From Pseudomonas chlororaphis (GTDB taxonomy: Bacteria; Pseudomonadota; Gammaproteobacteria; Pseudomonadales; Pseudomonadaceae): 64,000 bases of DNA. The stretch is taken from the NCBI RefSeq assembly GCF_000783395.1, contig NZ_JSFK01000018.1, positions 1 through 64,000 on the forward strand. The letters run 5' to 3'. Both the position numbers and the translations under genes were made by a program. Positions 17,549 to 26,596 of the stretch are shown here, piece by piece (position 1 is the first letter of the stretch; each line of letters starts with the position of its first letter). Under the pieces are notes generated by a model, which was not told where the DNA came from, did no database searches, and worked only from the letters and a program-made list of their open reading frames with translations.

Positions 17549-17608
17549 TCAACAGGGCACGGCAGGCCTTCTGATTATGTTTATCAACTGAATGCGGAGT
17601 ATCCGAAC

Positions 17609-17803
17609 ATGCCAAAAATGAAAACCAAAAGTGGTGCTGCTAAGCGGTTTCTGAAAACTGCTAACGGTATCAAGCACAAGCACGCTTTCAAGAGCCACAT
17701 CCTGACTAAAATGTCGACCAAGCGTAAGCGTCAACTGCGCGGTAGCAGCTTGCTGCATCCGTCTGACGTGGCAAAAGTCGAGCGCATGCTGCGCCTTCGT
17801 TAA
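17609..17803 (+). CDS. rpmI: 50S ribosomal protein L35
   Basis: A 64-residue highly basic protein (MPKMKTKSGAAKRFLKTANG ... VERMLRLR), full length for bL35. It lies between infC and rplT, the conserved order. Confidence 0.97.
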   Translation: MPKMKTKSGAAKRFLKTANGIKHKHAFKSHILTKMSTKRKRQLRGSSLLHPSDVAKVERMLRLR

Positions 17804-17831
17804 TTTTAGTCAAGAATAGAGGAAGTAACTC

Positions 17832-18188
17832 ATGGCTCGTGTAAAGCGTGGCGTCATTGCCCGTAAGCGTCACAAAAAAATTCTGAAACTTGCTAAAGGC
17901 TACTACGGCGCACGCTCCCGCGTATTCCGTGTTGCCAAGCAAGCGGTAATCAAGGCAGGCCAATACGCCTACCGTGACCGTCGTCAGAAAAAACGTCAGT
18001 TCCGCGCTCTGTGGATCGCTCGTATCAACGCTGGTGCTCGTGTTAACGGTCTGTCCTACAGCCGTTTCATCGCTGGCCTGAAAAAAGCGTCCATCGAGAT
18101 CGACCGTAAGGTTCTGGCTGATCTGGCAGTGAACGAAAAAGCGGTGTTTGCTGCGATTGTCGAGAAAGCTAAAGCCACCTTGGCTTAA
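17832..18188 (+). CDS. rplT: 50S ribosomal protein L20
   Basis: A 118-residue basic protein (MARVKRGVIARKRHKKILK, YRDRRQKKRQFR, LWIARINAGAR), full length for bL20. It is an early 50S assembly protein and in other bacteria represses its own operon by binding the rpmI leader. GAGGAAGT precedes the ATG. Confidence 0.97.
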   Translation: MARVKRGVIARKRHKKILKLAKGYYGARSRVFRVAKQAVIKAGQYAYRDRRQKKRQFRALWIARINAGARVNGLSYSRFIAGLKKASIEIDRKVLADLAVNEKAVFAAIVEKAKATLA

Positions 18189-18246
18189 GTACCCCCGACA
18201 ATCATCCGGCCTCACTTCCGTGGGGTCAGGTGGTAAACGTCTTAAA

Positions 18247-18276
18247 TAGGGGAAGAGCCTTCAAGCTCTTCCCCTA
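18247..18276 (+). terminator. terminator or attenuator between rplT and pheS
   Basis: TAGGGGAAGAGC/GCTCTTCCCCTA, a 12-bp perfect stem with a 6-nt loop followed by TTTT. It ends only 22 bp before pheS. No Phe-rich leader peptide is seen, so plain termination with partial read-through is more likely than pheM-type attenuation. Confidence 0.85.
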
Positions 18277-18297
18277 TTTTGTATCTGGAGTCTGTAC

Positions 18298-19314
18298 ATG
18301 GAAAACCTGGATGCGCTGGTCTCTCAAGCACTAGAGGCTGTGCAAAGCGCTGAAGATATCAATGCCCTGGAGCAAATCCGGGTTCAATACCTTGGCAAAA
18401 AGGGTGAATTGACTCAGGTGATGAAGACCCTGGGGAATTTGCCGGCAGAAGAGCGTCCGCAAGTCGGCGCCCTGATCAACGTTGCCAAGGAACGTGTCAC
18501 AGGCGTACTCAATGCGCGCATGGCCCTGTTTGAAGAAGCCGAACTGGCTGCCAAACTGTCCGCCGAATCCATTGACGTGACGTTGCCGGGTCGTGGTCAG
18601 ACCTCCGGTGGTCTGCATCCGGTGACCCGGACTCTGGAACGTGTAGAGCAGTTCTTCACCCGCATCGGTTATGGCATTGCCGAAGGTCCTGAGGTCGAAG
18701 ACGACTATCACAACTTTGAAGCGCTCAACATCCCAGGCCATCACCCGGCCCGGTCGATGCATGACACCTTCTATTTCAACGCCAACATGCTGCTGCGCAC
18801 CCATACCTCGCCGGTACAGGTCCGCACCATGGAATCGAAGCAGCCGCCGATCCGCATCGTCTGCCCAGGCCGCGTGTATCGCAGTGACTCCGATATCACC
18901 CACTCGCCGATGTTCCATCAGGTCGAAGGCCTGCTGGTTGATCGCGACATCAATTTTGCCGATCTCAAAGGCACCATCGAAGAATTCCTGCGGGTGTTCT
19001 TCGAAAAAGAGCTGGCCGTACGTTTCCGTCCTTCGTACTTCCCGTTCACCGAGCCATCCGCTGAAGTCGATATGGAATGCGTGATGTGCAGCGGTAAAGG
19101 CTGCCGCGTCTGCAAGCAAACCGGCTGGCTGGAAGTGATGGGCTGCGGCATGGTTCACCCGAACGTGCTGCGCATGTCCGGCATCGATCCGGAAGAGTTC
19201 TCCGGTTTTGCTTTCGGCATGGGCGTCGAGCGTCTGGCCATGCTCCGTTACGGCGTGAACGACTTGCGTCTGTTCTTCGACAACGACTTGCGGTTCCTCG
19301 CGCAATTTCGCTAG
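18298..19314 (+). CDS. pheS: Phenylalanine-tRNA ligase alpha subunit
   Basis: A 338-residue class II synthetase subunit. It has an N-terminal coiled coil that contacts tRNA, motif 2 (CPGRVYRSDSDITHSPMFHQ), the FRPSYFPFTEPSAEVD segment and motif 3 (GFAFGMGVERLAMLRYG). Works as alpha2-beta2 with PheT. A strong hairpin lies just upstream. Confidence 0.97.
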   Translation: MENLDALVSQALEAVQSAEDINALEQIRVQYLGKKGELTQVMKTLGNLPAEERPQVGALINVAKERVTGVLNARMALFEEAELAAKLSAESIDVTLPGRGQTSGGLHPVTRTLERVEQFFTRIGYGIAEGPEVEDDYHNFEALNIPGHHPARSMHDTFYFNANMLLRTHTSPVQVRTMESKQPPIRIVCPGRVYRSDSDITHSPMFHQVEGLLVDRDINFADLKGTIEEFLRVFFEKELAVRFRPSYFPFTEPSAEVDMECVMCSGKGCRVCKQTGWLEVMGCGMVHPNVLRMSGIDPEEFSGFAFGMGVERLAMLRYGVNDLRLFFDNDLRFLAQFR

Positions 19315-19340
19315 TCGTAACGAATTCTTAGGAGAGCAGG

Positions 19341-21719
19341 ATGAAATTCAGTGAACAATGGCTGCGTGGCTGGGTTAGCCCGCAGGTAAATCGCGACGAG
19401 CTGGTTGCTCGTCTGTCGATGGCCGGTCTTGAGGTCGATAGCGTGACCCCGGCCGCCGGTGTATTCAGCGGCGTGGTAGTGGGCGAGGTGCTGAGCACCG
19501 AGCAGCACCCTGATGCCGACAAGTTGCGCGTTTGCCAGGTCAGCAATGGCGCGGAAACCTTCCAGGTCGTGTGCGGTGCACCAAACGTGCGTCCGGGCCT
19601 GAAGATTCCGTTCGCCATGATCGGTGCTGAACTGCCGGGCGATTTCAAAATCAAGAAAGCCAAACTGCGCGGCGTTGAGTCCAATGGCATGCTCTGCTCG
19701 CAATCCGAGCTGCAGGTCGGTGAAGGCAATGACGGTCTGATGGAACTGCCGGCCGATGCGCCGGTGGGCGAAGATTTCCGTGTGTACCTGGATCTGGAAG
19801 ACGCCAGCATCGAGGTCGACCTGACCCCGAACCGCGGCGACTGCCTGTCCCTGGCGGGTCTGGCCCGTGAAGTCGGCGCGCTGTACGACGCGCCGGTCAC
19901 CCGTCCGGTGGTCATGAGCATTCCTGCCGTGCACGATGAAGTGCGTTCGGTAGAAGTGCTGGCCCCAGCGGCATGCCCGCGCTATCTGGGCCGCGTTATC
20001 CGTAACGTTGATCTGTCCAAGCCGACGCCGCTGTGGATGGTTGAACGTCTGCGCCGCGCCGACGTGCGCAGCATCGACGCTGCCGTCGACATCACCAACT
20101 ATGTGATGCTCGAACTGGGTCAGCCGCTGCATGCCTTCGATCTCGCCGAAATCAATGGCGGCATCCGTGTGCGCATGGCGGAAGAGGGTGAGAGGCTGGT
20201 ACTGCTCGACGGTCAGGAAGTCAGCCTGCGTAGCGATACGCTGGTCATCGCCGACCACACCCGCGCGCTGGCGATTGCCGGTGTCATGGGTGGCGAGCAC
20301 AGCGGTGTTTCCGCGACCACTCGCGACGTATTCCTGGAAAGTGCGTTCTTCGACCAGATCGCTGTCGCTGGCAAGGCTCGTTCCTACGGCCTGCACACCG
20401 ATGCTTCGCACCGCTACGAGCGTGGCGTTGACTGGCAACTGGCCCGTGAAGCCATGGAGCGCGCCACTGGCCTGCTGCTGGACATCACTGGTGGCGAAGC
20501 CGGCCCGATCATCGAGACCGTCAGCGAGCAGCATCTGCCGTCGATCGCTCCGATCACCCTGCGTTCCCAGCGCATCACCCAGATGCTCGGTATGGAAATG
20601 GATTCCGCTCAGGTTGAGCGTTTGCTCGGCGGCCTGGGTCTCGGTATTTCCGCCGACGGTGAAGGCCAGTGGCGCGTAGAAGTGCCAAGCCATCGCTTCG
20701 ACATCAGCCTGGAAGTCGATCTGATCGAAGAACTGGCCCGTCTGTACGGCTACAACCGTCTGCCGGTTCGTTACCCGCAAGCGCGTCTGGCGCCGCAAGC
20801 CAAAGCTGAAGCGCGTAGCGATCTGCCGGAGCTGCGCCGTCTGCTCGTAGCTCGTGGATACCAGGAAGCAATCACTTACAGCTTCATCGATCCGCGTCAG
20901 TTCGAGCTGTTCAACCCGGGCGTCGAGCCGTTGCTGCTGGCCAATCCGATCTCCAATGACATGGCGGCCATGCGTTCGTCGCTGTGGCCGGGTCTGGTCA
21001 AAGCGCTGCAGCACAACCTCAACCGTCAGCAGGATCGCGTGCGTCTGTTCGAAAGCGGTCTGCGCTTTGTTGGTCAGTTGGAAGGCCTGAAGCAAGAACC
21101 GATGCTGTCCGGTGTAGTTTGCGGTAGCCGTCTGCCGGAAGGCTGGGCGCAAGGTCGCGACACCGTCGATTTCTTCGACGTCAAAGCTGACGTGGAAGCG
21201 GTGCTGGGCTTTGCCGGTGCACTGGATTCGTTCACTTTCGCTCCGGGCAAACACCCGGCGCTGCACCCGGGTCAAACCGCGCGCATCGAGCGCGAAGGGC
21301 GTGAAGTCGGTTTCATCGGCGCTATTCACCCGGAATTGTCGAAGGCACTGGGTCTGGACCGTCCAGTCTTCGTTTTCGAGCTGGTTCTGGCTGAAGTGGC
21401 ACTCGGTAAAATGCCGAAATTCCACGAGTTGTCGCGCTTTCCTGAAGTGCGTCGTGACCTTGCACTGATTGCGCACAAAGACGTCGCGTCCGCAGCTGTA
21501 CTGGACGTAATCCGTGAAAATGCAGGCGAATGGCTCACAGATCTCAGGCTGTTTGACGTGTATCAGGGTAAAGGTATTGATCCTGATAGAAAAAGCCTTG
21601 CAGTTGGCTTGACCTGGCAGCATCCATCGCGCACTCTTAATGACGATGAGGTGAATTCGACGACGCAAAATATCCTCACCTCGCTCGAACAAAGGTTGAA
21701 CGCCACGTTAAGGAAGTGA
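19341..21719 (+). CDS. pheT: Phenylalanine-tRNA ligase beta subunit
   Basis: A 792-residue protein. N-terminal tRNA-binding EMAP-like domain (HPDADKLRVCQV, about 52-63), B3/B4 editing domain, B5 (RSQRITQMLGMEM), the inactive synthetase-like core and the C-terminal ferredoxin-fold anticodon-binding domain (FPEVRRDLALI). Cotranscribed with pheS (26-bp gap). ihfA follows after 3 bp. Confidence 0.97.
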   Translation: MKFSEQWLRGWVSPQVNRDELVARLSMAGLEVDSVTPAAGVFSGVVVGEVLSTEQHPDADKLRVCQVSNGAETFQVVCGAPNVRPGLKIPFAMIGAELPGDFKIKKAKLRGVESNGMLCSQSELQVGEGNDGLMELPADAPVGEDFRVYLDLEDASIEVDLTPNRGDCLSLAGLAREVGALYDAPVTRPVVMSIPAVHDEVRSVEVLAPAACPRYLGRVIRNVDLSKPTPLWMVERLRRADVRSIDAAVDITNYVMLELGQPLHAFDLAEINGGIRVRMAEEGERLVLLDGQEVSLRSDTLVIADHTRALAIAGVMGGEHSGVSATTRDVFLESAFFDQIAVAGKARSYGLHTDASHRYERGVDWQLAREAMERATGLLLDITGGEAGPIIETVSEQHLPSIAPITLRSQRITQMLGMEMDSAQVERLLGGLGLGISADGEGQWRVEVPSHRFDISLEVDLIEELARLYGYNRLPVRYPQARLAPQAKAEARSDLPELRRLLVARGYQEAITYSFIDPRQFELFNPGVEPLLLANPISNDMAAMRSSLWPGLVKALQHNLNRQQDRVRLFESGLRFVGQLEGLKQEPMLSGVVCGSRLPEGWAQGRDTVDFFDVKADVEAVLGFAGALDSFTFAPGKHPALHPGQTARIEREGREVGFIGAIHPELSKALGLDRPVFVFELVLAEVALGKMPKFHELSRFPEVRRDLALIAHKDVASAAVLDVIRENAGEWLTDLRLFDVYQGKGIDPDRKSLAVGLTWQHPSRTLNDDEVNSTTQNILTSLEQRLNATLRK

Positions 21720-21722
21720 CGT

Positions 21723-22025
21723 ATGGGGGCTTTGACGAAAGCTGAGATGGCGGAACGTCTGTATGAAGAGCTGGGCCTGAACAAGCGGGAAGCCAAGGAA
21801 TTGGTCGAACTGTTTTTCGAGGAAATCAGGCACGCTCTTGAAGACAACGAGCAGGTCAAATTGTCCGGTTTCGGCAATTTCGACCTTCGGGACAAACGCC
21901 AGCGGCCTGGCCGCAACCCGAAAACGGGGGAAGAAATCCCGATCACGGCTCGCCGTGTGGTCACCTTTCGTCCAGGGCAGAAGTTGAAGGCCCGAGTTGA
22001 GGCTTATGCTGGAACCAAGTCATAA
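21723..22025 (+). CDS. ihfA: Integration host factor alpha subunit
   Basis: A 100-residue HU/IHF-family protein: MGALTKAEMAERL, LSGFGNFDLRDKRQRPGRNP (DNA-bending arm) and VVTFRPGQKLKARVE. It dimerises with IhfB and bends DNA at WATCAANNNNTTR sites. Located downstream of pheT as in other gammaproteobacteria; it overlaps the MerR gene by about 20 bp. Confidence 0.97.
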   Translation: MGALTKAEMAERLYEELGLNKREAKELVELFFEEIRHALEDNEQVKLSGFGNFDLRDKRQRPGRNPKTGEEIPITARRVVTFRPGQKLKARVEAYAGTKS

Positions 22026-22362
22026 CGACGAACTACCCGTTATCCCGGGCAAACGCTACTTCACCATCGGTGAAGTCAGCGAGCTGTGTGCCGTAAAGCC
22101 ACACGTGCTGCGCTACTGGGAGCAGGAGTTTCCTCAACTCAACCCCGTCAAACGCCGCGGAAACCGCCGGTATTATCAGCGCCAGGACGTGCTGATGATC
22201 CGGCAGATCCGCGCGCTCCTTTACGATCAGGGTTTCACCATCGGCGGCGCACGCCTGCGTTTGTCCGGCGATGAAGCCAAAGACGATACGACCCAATACA
22301 AGCAGATGATTCGGCAGATGATTGCTGAATTGGAAGATGTACTGGTGGTTCTCAAGAAATAA
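22006..22362 (+). CDS. MerR-family transcriptional regulator
   Basis: A 118-residue protein with a MerR HTH (YFTIGEVSELCAVKPHVLRY, then WEQEFPQLNP) and a following wing (GNRRYYQRQDVLMIRQIR), then a short coiled-coil C-terminus without metal-binding cysteines. This small MerR after ihfA is a conserved arrangement; its target and ligand are unknown. Start ATG 22006, within ihfA. Confidence 0.9.
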   Translation: MLEPSHNDELPVIPGKRYFTIGEVSELCAVKPHVLRYWEQEFPQLNPVKRRGNRRYYQRQDVLMIRQIRALLYDQGFTIGGARLRLSGDEAKDDTTQYKQMIRQMIAELEDVLVVLKK

Positions 22363-22450
22363 AAAGCAGCGTTTGAATACTTCCAGTTTTCAAAAGCTTG
22401 CGCTATATTCTTGAGCGTTCTTCGAGGTGAAGAACAGTTGCAAATCCAGT

Positions 22451-22527
22451 CGGGGCGTAGCGCAGTCCGGTAGCGCACTAGCATGGGGTGCTAGGGGTCG
22501 AGTGTTCGAATCACTCCGTCCCGACCA
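22451..22527 (+). tRNA. tRNA-Pro (anticodon GGG)
   Basis: 77 nt with CCA encoded. Acceptor CGGGGCG pairs CGTCCCG, D-arm GCGCAGTCCGGTAGCGC, anticodon stem CTAGC/GCTAG with loop ATGGGGT (anticodon GGG, reads CCC), T-loop TTCGAAT. Its 3' 45 nt are the attachment site of the downstream island. Confidence 0.97.
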
Positions 22528-22528
22528 T
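22483..22528 (+). repeat. attL, 46-bp direct repeat in tRNA-Pro
   Basis: From the anticodon loop to one base past CCA this segment is identical to 54078-54123. It is the left junction of a 31.6-kb genomic island. Confidence 0.92.
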
Positions 22529-22538
22529 ATAATTCAAG

Positions 22539-22565
22539 GGGTTGCGAGATTTTATCTCGCGACCC
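22539..22565 (+). terminator. terminator downstream of tRNA-Pro (island-borne)
   Basis: GGGTTGCGAGAT/ATCTCGCGACCC, 12-bp stem with one mismatch, 3-nt loop, then seven T's. It lies inside the island border and replaces the native terminator now stranded at 54150. Confidence 0.88.
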
Positions 22566-22782
22566 TTTTTTATGTTTGGTCGTTTTTACCCCCACAAAAC
22601 CACCGGCTCTGGGTGGAATCCTCACGGCTTCCGCGTGGGCGGACGCAGGCTTTGGCGCTCACGCGTGGTCTCTTTACCAATGTTGTTTGGTCTTTCTCTT
22701 CGGTCCTGACGTTTTTGAGTGTTTAAGACTATTTTCCTGCTTATTGAGAACTACATACGGGTCAACCATCAGCTTGTTTATC
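22566..22782. other. non-coding island edge with a short repeat
   Basis: No gene is seen. TTTTACCCCCACAAAA at 22584-22599 is repeated identically at 53936-53951, just inside the other att site, and could be an arm-type integrase site. Confidence 0.4.
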
Positions 22783-23681
22783 TCAGGTCGCTCGGGTCAT
22801 CCTGCGTACCCGGTAGTTAGGCTTGGGCGGCACTGGGATCGTATAGCCGTCGGGGACTAGACTGCGTAGGTCATAGCCCATCATGAATAATCCAGCTTCA
22901 AAGGCGTGGCAGCGGTCTACCAGCTGAGGCTGCTTGGCGAATAGTTCGGACCCTTCTAGTACCGCGCGGATGATCCAACCTAATTGGAGCTGGCGCCGTG
23001 CCCAAAGGTGGTGACTGGTGGTGGAGAGTTGCGGTGTACCGTTGTAGCCAAGCATTAAGTGTTTTGGGTTTCGAATCTGGTCGCCGATCCCTGGCCCCCA
23101 GGCGAAGTCCACTACCTGCGGCGCAGTGGTGCCGGTGCCTTGGCGTTACAGGCAGTAGAGCAGCGCGATGGCGGCACCGACCCGGCCGTCATAGATTGGA
23201 GAGCCAGTGGTGTCGAGCAGGGCATGGATCTTAGTCATGCCCGAGTCGAATCTTAGGATGTTCTGCTTGGTGAGGTGGTTGAGCTGCTGCTTGCGGTCCA
23301 GCGCGAGAAGCGCCTGGCACTGCTTTAGGTAATTCATCAAGTTCTTGTCGTGCATTTGATTCTTGAGGAATCCGACGGCGCCATCGACTTTTCCCCACGC
23401 TAGGATCGCTTCGCAGGCTCCATGCGTGGCGAACTCATCGCGGGCGCGAACCGCCAAACGCAAGCGAATGCGCAGCCGGCGCAGCTCCGCCTTGACCGTC
23501 TCCCAATTCCCGCCCCACTGGTATTCGCCGCTTCGATACGTTGAACCTTGCAGTCGATCGCGTTGCGCACGAGCCTACTGCGCGCGACCTTCAGATGTAC
23601 TGGAAGAGTGGGAAGGTTTTCGATTAGCCACTCGATGAGGCCGAGCATGTCCGGTTGCTCGAGAAACTGCTTGCGATTCAT
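22783..23681 (-). pseudogene. broken gene of unknown function at the island's left edge
   Basis: Reading from MNRKQFLEQPDM at 23681, the protein continues into another frame near 23530 (EYQWGGNWETVKAELRRL), then on through GVTKIHALLD-like text (MTKIHALLDTTGSPIYDGR) to an in-frame TAA at 23146. After the TAA the same frame continues (TAPQVVDFAWGPGIGDQIRN) to 22783. One frameshift and one nonsense codon therefore break a gene of about 300 codons. I do not recognise the family. Decay next to attL fits an old island. Confidence 0.6.
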
Positions 23682-23950
23682 TCCATGGTGCCTGGTCGCG
23701 CCGTGATGCGGATGATGCTCTAAGGTGGCGCACGACGGGGTAGACTCGGGGATTGATCGTGCTGCGGTCTCGTGTCACCGGAAAAACCATGTTCTGAGTT
23801 CAGTGGACATGACCTGCCAAGAAGGGGGGGTAAGTGACAAGAGTTGGGCAGGGCGCTTGCTCAGGTTTTTTATTAGCCTGATGAAGCTTTTGTGGAACAG
23901 CATTAGTAAAACCGCGACAGCAGGAAAAGCCATCGCGGTTGTTCTGCGTT
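23682..23950. other. non-coding stretch
   Basis: Nothing convincing on either strand: short frames lack ribosome-binding sites and natural-looking composition. Confidence 0.4.
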
Positions 23951-24877
23951 TTAGCGGTTAGCGTTGGCCAAGCCAGCCTCGATGAAGCGAACGGAACTTT
24001 CCATAGCCTGCTGACCTTCTGGCAGCATGGTGGCGTAGAAGTGCCAGGCGTGGAACATCGCAGGCCATACTTCCAGGTTCACGCGAACCCGGTTATCAGC
24101 CAGGTGAGTTGCAAGGCGCATTGCATCACTCAACATCAGCTCGTTCTCGCCGATCTGCACCAAGATTGGTGGAAGACCGGTGACGTCCGCGAACACAGGT
24201 GAGGCCAGAGGATGATTGGCCAATGTGTCGCCTAGGAATGCTCTGGCGAGGATGTCCAAGACAGGCTTGGAGTTCAGAGGATCCAGACCTTCACGGTTGC
24301 TCATGGAAGCACCGGTGTGTTCAAGGTTCGCCCATGGTGAGATGGAGGAGCCAACCGCAGGCAATGGAAGCCCTTTCGATTTAGCCGCGACCATGACGCT
24401 GACGACCATTGCGCCGCCAGCCGACTCGCCAGAGAACGCAATTTTGTTAGCCGGGATTTTCTGCTCAAGCAACCATTCGTAAGCGCGCAATGTGTCGTCA
24501 ATTGATGCTGGGAACTTGTGCTCAGGAGCGAGGCGGTAGTCCGGCATGTACACACGAGCACCGAGCATTTTCGCGTAGTTGCCGCCGATACCGTGGTAGC
24601 CGTCTGGACGTCCTACAATGTAGGCGCCGCCGTGGATGTACATCACGACCGCGTCGGTTTTGATCTCGTCCGGAGTAACCAGTGTGCCTGGTACGCCACC
24701 CATGTCGACTGCTTCGAATTTAACGCCAGCTGGCGCTGGATTTTGCGCGAGCATTTTTGCGTAAGAGTCGCGGATGTCGGTCATTTTTGTGGTGGTATCG
24801 ATTCCCTTAAGAACGGGTACCAGATCGCTAAGGCTATTGGCCCAGGTTTGGACGGCTGCTTGGACTTTAGTGTTCAT
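23951..24877 (-). CDS. Alpha/beta hydrolase (HSL-type esterase)
   Basis: A 308-residue hormone-sensitive-lipase family esterase. Oxyanion-hole motif HGGAY (about residue 82-86), nucleophile elbow GESAGG (about 150), acid in IGENELMLSDA and catalytic His in FHAWHFY. No signal peptide, so cytoplasmic. It probably hydrolyses a short-chain ester or lactone in the island's catabolic programme. Divergent from a LysR gene; the 121-bp intergenic region holds two inverted repeats, one shared with the LLM/cupin region. Confidence 0.9.
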   Translation of the reverse strand: MNTKVQAAVQTWANSLSDLVPVLKGIDTTTKMTDIRDSYAKMLAQNPAPAGVKFEAVDMGGVPGTLVTPDEIKTDAVVMYIHGGAYIVGRPDGYHGIGGNYAKMLGARVYMPDYRLAPEHKFPASIDDTLRAYEWLLEQKIPANKIAFSGESAGGAMVVSVMVAAKSKGLPLPAVGSSISPWANLEHTGASMSNREGLDPLNSKPVLDILARAFLGDTLANHPLASPVFADVTGLPPILVQIGENELMLSDAMRLATHLADNRVRVNLEVWPAMFHAWHFYATMLPEGQQAMESSVRFIEAGLANANR

Positions 24878-24919
24878 AATGACCTCAATTGATCGTTGGG
24901 AGTGGATTAGCTAATTGAG

Positions 24920-24935
24920 ATACTATGCTTAGTAT
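24920..24935. promoter_or_regulatory. inverted repeat in esterase/LysR intergenic region
   Basis: ATACTA-TGCT-TAGTAT, perfect 6-bp arms. A LysR-type recognition site is plausible because the flanking regulator is divergent. Confidence 0.45.
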
Positions 24936-24953
24936 TGGGGAATAGGGTTCCCC
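24932..24953. promoter_or_regulatory. shared operator-like motif, copy 1
   Basis: GTATTGGGGAA-N6-TCCCC, including the inverted repeat GGGGA-N7-TCCCC. The same 22-bp pattern occurs at 32763-32784. Confidence 0.5.
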
Positions 24954-24998
24954 ATAACAGGTGCTAAGCCGCCCGAACGTTGAGACCACCGAGGCCGT

Positions 24999-25937
24999 AT
25001 GGAACTCCATAACCTGAATGATATTGCCGCGTTTGTGAGCTCGGTAAACGCTGGAAGCTTCACTGCGGCGGCAAAACAGCTTGGCCTTACGCGCTCTGCA
25101 GTGGGGAAGTCGATAGTCAGGCTCGAGGCTCGTTTACAGGTACGTTTACTGAATCGCACTACGCGCAGTTTAAGCATGACGGATGACGGCCAGGTTCTGT
25201 ATGAGCGCTGCGTGGGCGTTCTTCAGGATCTGGACGACGTGGAGGATGCCCTTGCGTTTCGTCGTTCGACACCCAGTGGGCGACTGCGGATGAGTCTGCC
25301 GGTTGCGCTGGGCAGACTTCATGTCCTTCAGCACATTGAGTGCTGCCTTAAGGATTGGCCCTCCCTGAGCGTGGATATCACCTTTTCTGACAGGCTGGTC
25401 GATCTGATCGATGAGGGATTTGATTTGGCCATGCGCATCGGGCCACCGAAGGAAGATTCTCGGTTGTTAACGCGCACTGTGGCCTACCAACAAATGATTA
25501 CCTGCGCTTCCTCCAAATATTTGGCTGAGCATGCCGAGCCTAAAACGCCGGAGGATTTATCCGAGCACCAGTGCCTGCATTTCGTGAGTGGTGGGAGATT
25601 GCTTCCTTGGAATTTTCGCGTGAATGGTAGCTCTGTGTCCGTTACTCATGGTGGAAGGCTACAGATGGACAGTGCTGAGTCATTACACCAGTCAGCTGTA
25701 GCTGGCCTGGGCATCGCGACTCTTCCTTCCTACGTGGTGAACGACGATTTGAGGAGCGGCAAGCTTGTTCAATTGCTCGCTGGGTATGCAGAGGCCGCAG
25801 AGCCTATTCGGGTGATCTACCCTAGCAAGCGGCACCTCTCTCCAAAAATTCGACTCTTCATCGATAAGCTCGTGGAGGCTTGGTCACCATGCCCACCATG
25901 GGAGCAGCATTCTGCGGAAGGCATTCACTCTGCCTGA
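24999..25937 (+). CDS. LysR-family transcriptional regulator
   Basis: A 312-residue LysR regulator. HTH at 1-60 (MELHNLNDIAAFVSSVNAGS, AAKQLGLTRSAVGKSIVRLE), then a substrate-binding domain of the CrgA/DsdC-like type (LLTRTVAYQQMITCASSKYL, LGIATLPSYVVNDDL). Divergently transcribed from the esterase, which it probably controls from the 121-bp gap. Confidence 0.93.
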   Translation: MELHNLNDIAAFVSSVNAGSFTAAAKQLGLTRSAVGKSIVRLEARLQVRLLNRTTRSLSMTDDGQVLYERCVGVLQDLDDVEDALAFRRSTPSGRLRMSLPVALGRLHVLQHIECCLKDWPSLSVDITFSDRLVDLIDEGFDLAMRIGPPKEDSRLLTRTVAYQQMITCASSKYLAEHAEPKTPEDLSEHQCLHFVSGGRLLPWNFRVNGSSVSVTHGGRLQMDSAESLHQSAVAGLGIATLPSYVVNDDLRSGKLVQLLAGYAEAAEPIRVIYPSKRHLSPKIRLFIDKLVEAWSPCPPWEQHSAEGIHSA

Positions 25938-26187
25938 CCCGTGAGCGAAGCCCGCGCGGCTAGTCGATACCTATCATATGCATCGCGTATTCATTTCACT
26001 TGAGCATCGACTTCCAGGCGTGGGCACTGCGCCTGTATTCCGTGCATTTGCCAAAGGAGCCAGTGCCTCAGAGGCTTAGTGCGCCGGTGTTTTCCACATC
26101 CTCAATGTGATTGGCGCAGATGCTCATGACTGCGTTTCGTAGGAACCACTGGCGCTCCTTGCTGGGGAAGTGACCATGCAGACCGCT
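25938..26187. other. non-coding stretch between LysR gene and LacI-type promoter
   Basis: No ORF of natural composition and no obvious hairpin. The operator-bearing part begins at 26188. Confidence 0.4.
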
Positions 26188-26216
26188 TGACAGCGGTGAA
26201 ATATCCGAATAAAAAT
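26188..26216 (+). promoter_or_regulatory. promoter for the SDR-gldA-cyclase genes
   Basis: -35 TTGACA (26188-26193), 17-bp spacer, -10 TAAAAA (26211-26216), directly abutting a LacI-type operator. Confidence 0.55.
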
Positions 26217-26228
26217 GAAGCGCTTCAT
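26217..26228. promoter_or_regulatory. LacI-type operator 1
   Basis: TGAAGCGCTTCA, perfect palindrome with central CG, at the predicted transcription start. The most likely ligand-binding partner is the LacI protein encoded at 29702. Confidence 0.6.
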
Positions 26229-26314
26229 AAATATCTCTTTCGAGAATAAATACAAAAAATAGAGTCGTGAAAAGAACACAGATTTTGTTGGCTTAGGCCC
26301 GCAGGCTGTGTGAA

Positions 26315-26326
26315 TGAAACGATTCA
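26315..26326. promoter_or_regulatory. LacI-type operator 2
   Basis: TGAAACGATTCA, a near-palindrome with the same outer half-sites as operator 1, 98 bp downstream centre to centre. Paired operators allow DNA looping. Confidence 0.5.
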
Positions 26327-26362
26327 TATTTGCCGTTTTCCTAGGCAAGTCTGGAGATCATA

Positions 26363-26596
26363 ATGATCACTGCATCATTAGCCCTCGCTCGGTCAACCAC
26401 GCCGGCTGCCCTCGCCACTCTCTTATCTAAAGTCACCGACCGCTCCGGCACGGGGGCACTGGCTTCGCCACGCAAATCTCCTAAAACCACCCGCCTACAT
26501 GAGTCCGAAATTTTCGGTCAGCCAGTGCGGCATTGGACGCGTGTGAGCATCACCGCGTCTTGTTTCTGTTTTTTCAGCGCGGGGAATTTGGCATGA
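26363..26596 (+). CDS. Possible small leader ORF overlapping the SDR start
   Basis: A 77-codon frame with a good GGAG site 8 nt upstream whose TGA overlaps the ATG of the SDR gene (ATGA), as in translational coupling. The protein (Ser/Thr/Arg-rich, ending CFCFFSAGNLA) resembles nothing I know and has no clear domain. It may be only a leader ORF or chance. Confidence 0.25.
   Translation: MITASLALARSTTPAALATLLSKVTDRSGTGALASPRKSPKTTRLHESEIFGQPVRHWTRVSITASCFCFFSAGNLA

Noticed and set aside
18189..18297. pheM-like attenuator with a Phe-rich leader peptide
   Set aside because: The hairpin exists but no Phe-rich short ORF precedes it.
19311..21692. Long minus-strand open frame opposite pheT
   Set aside because: It mirrors pheT codon structure in high-GC DNA, has no ribosome-binding site and reads as His/Arg-rich nonsense.
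26124..26348. 74-codon minus-strand frame
   Set aside because: Covers the promoter and both LacI operators; composition is unnatural.
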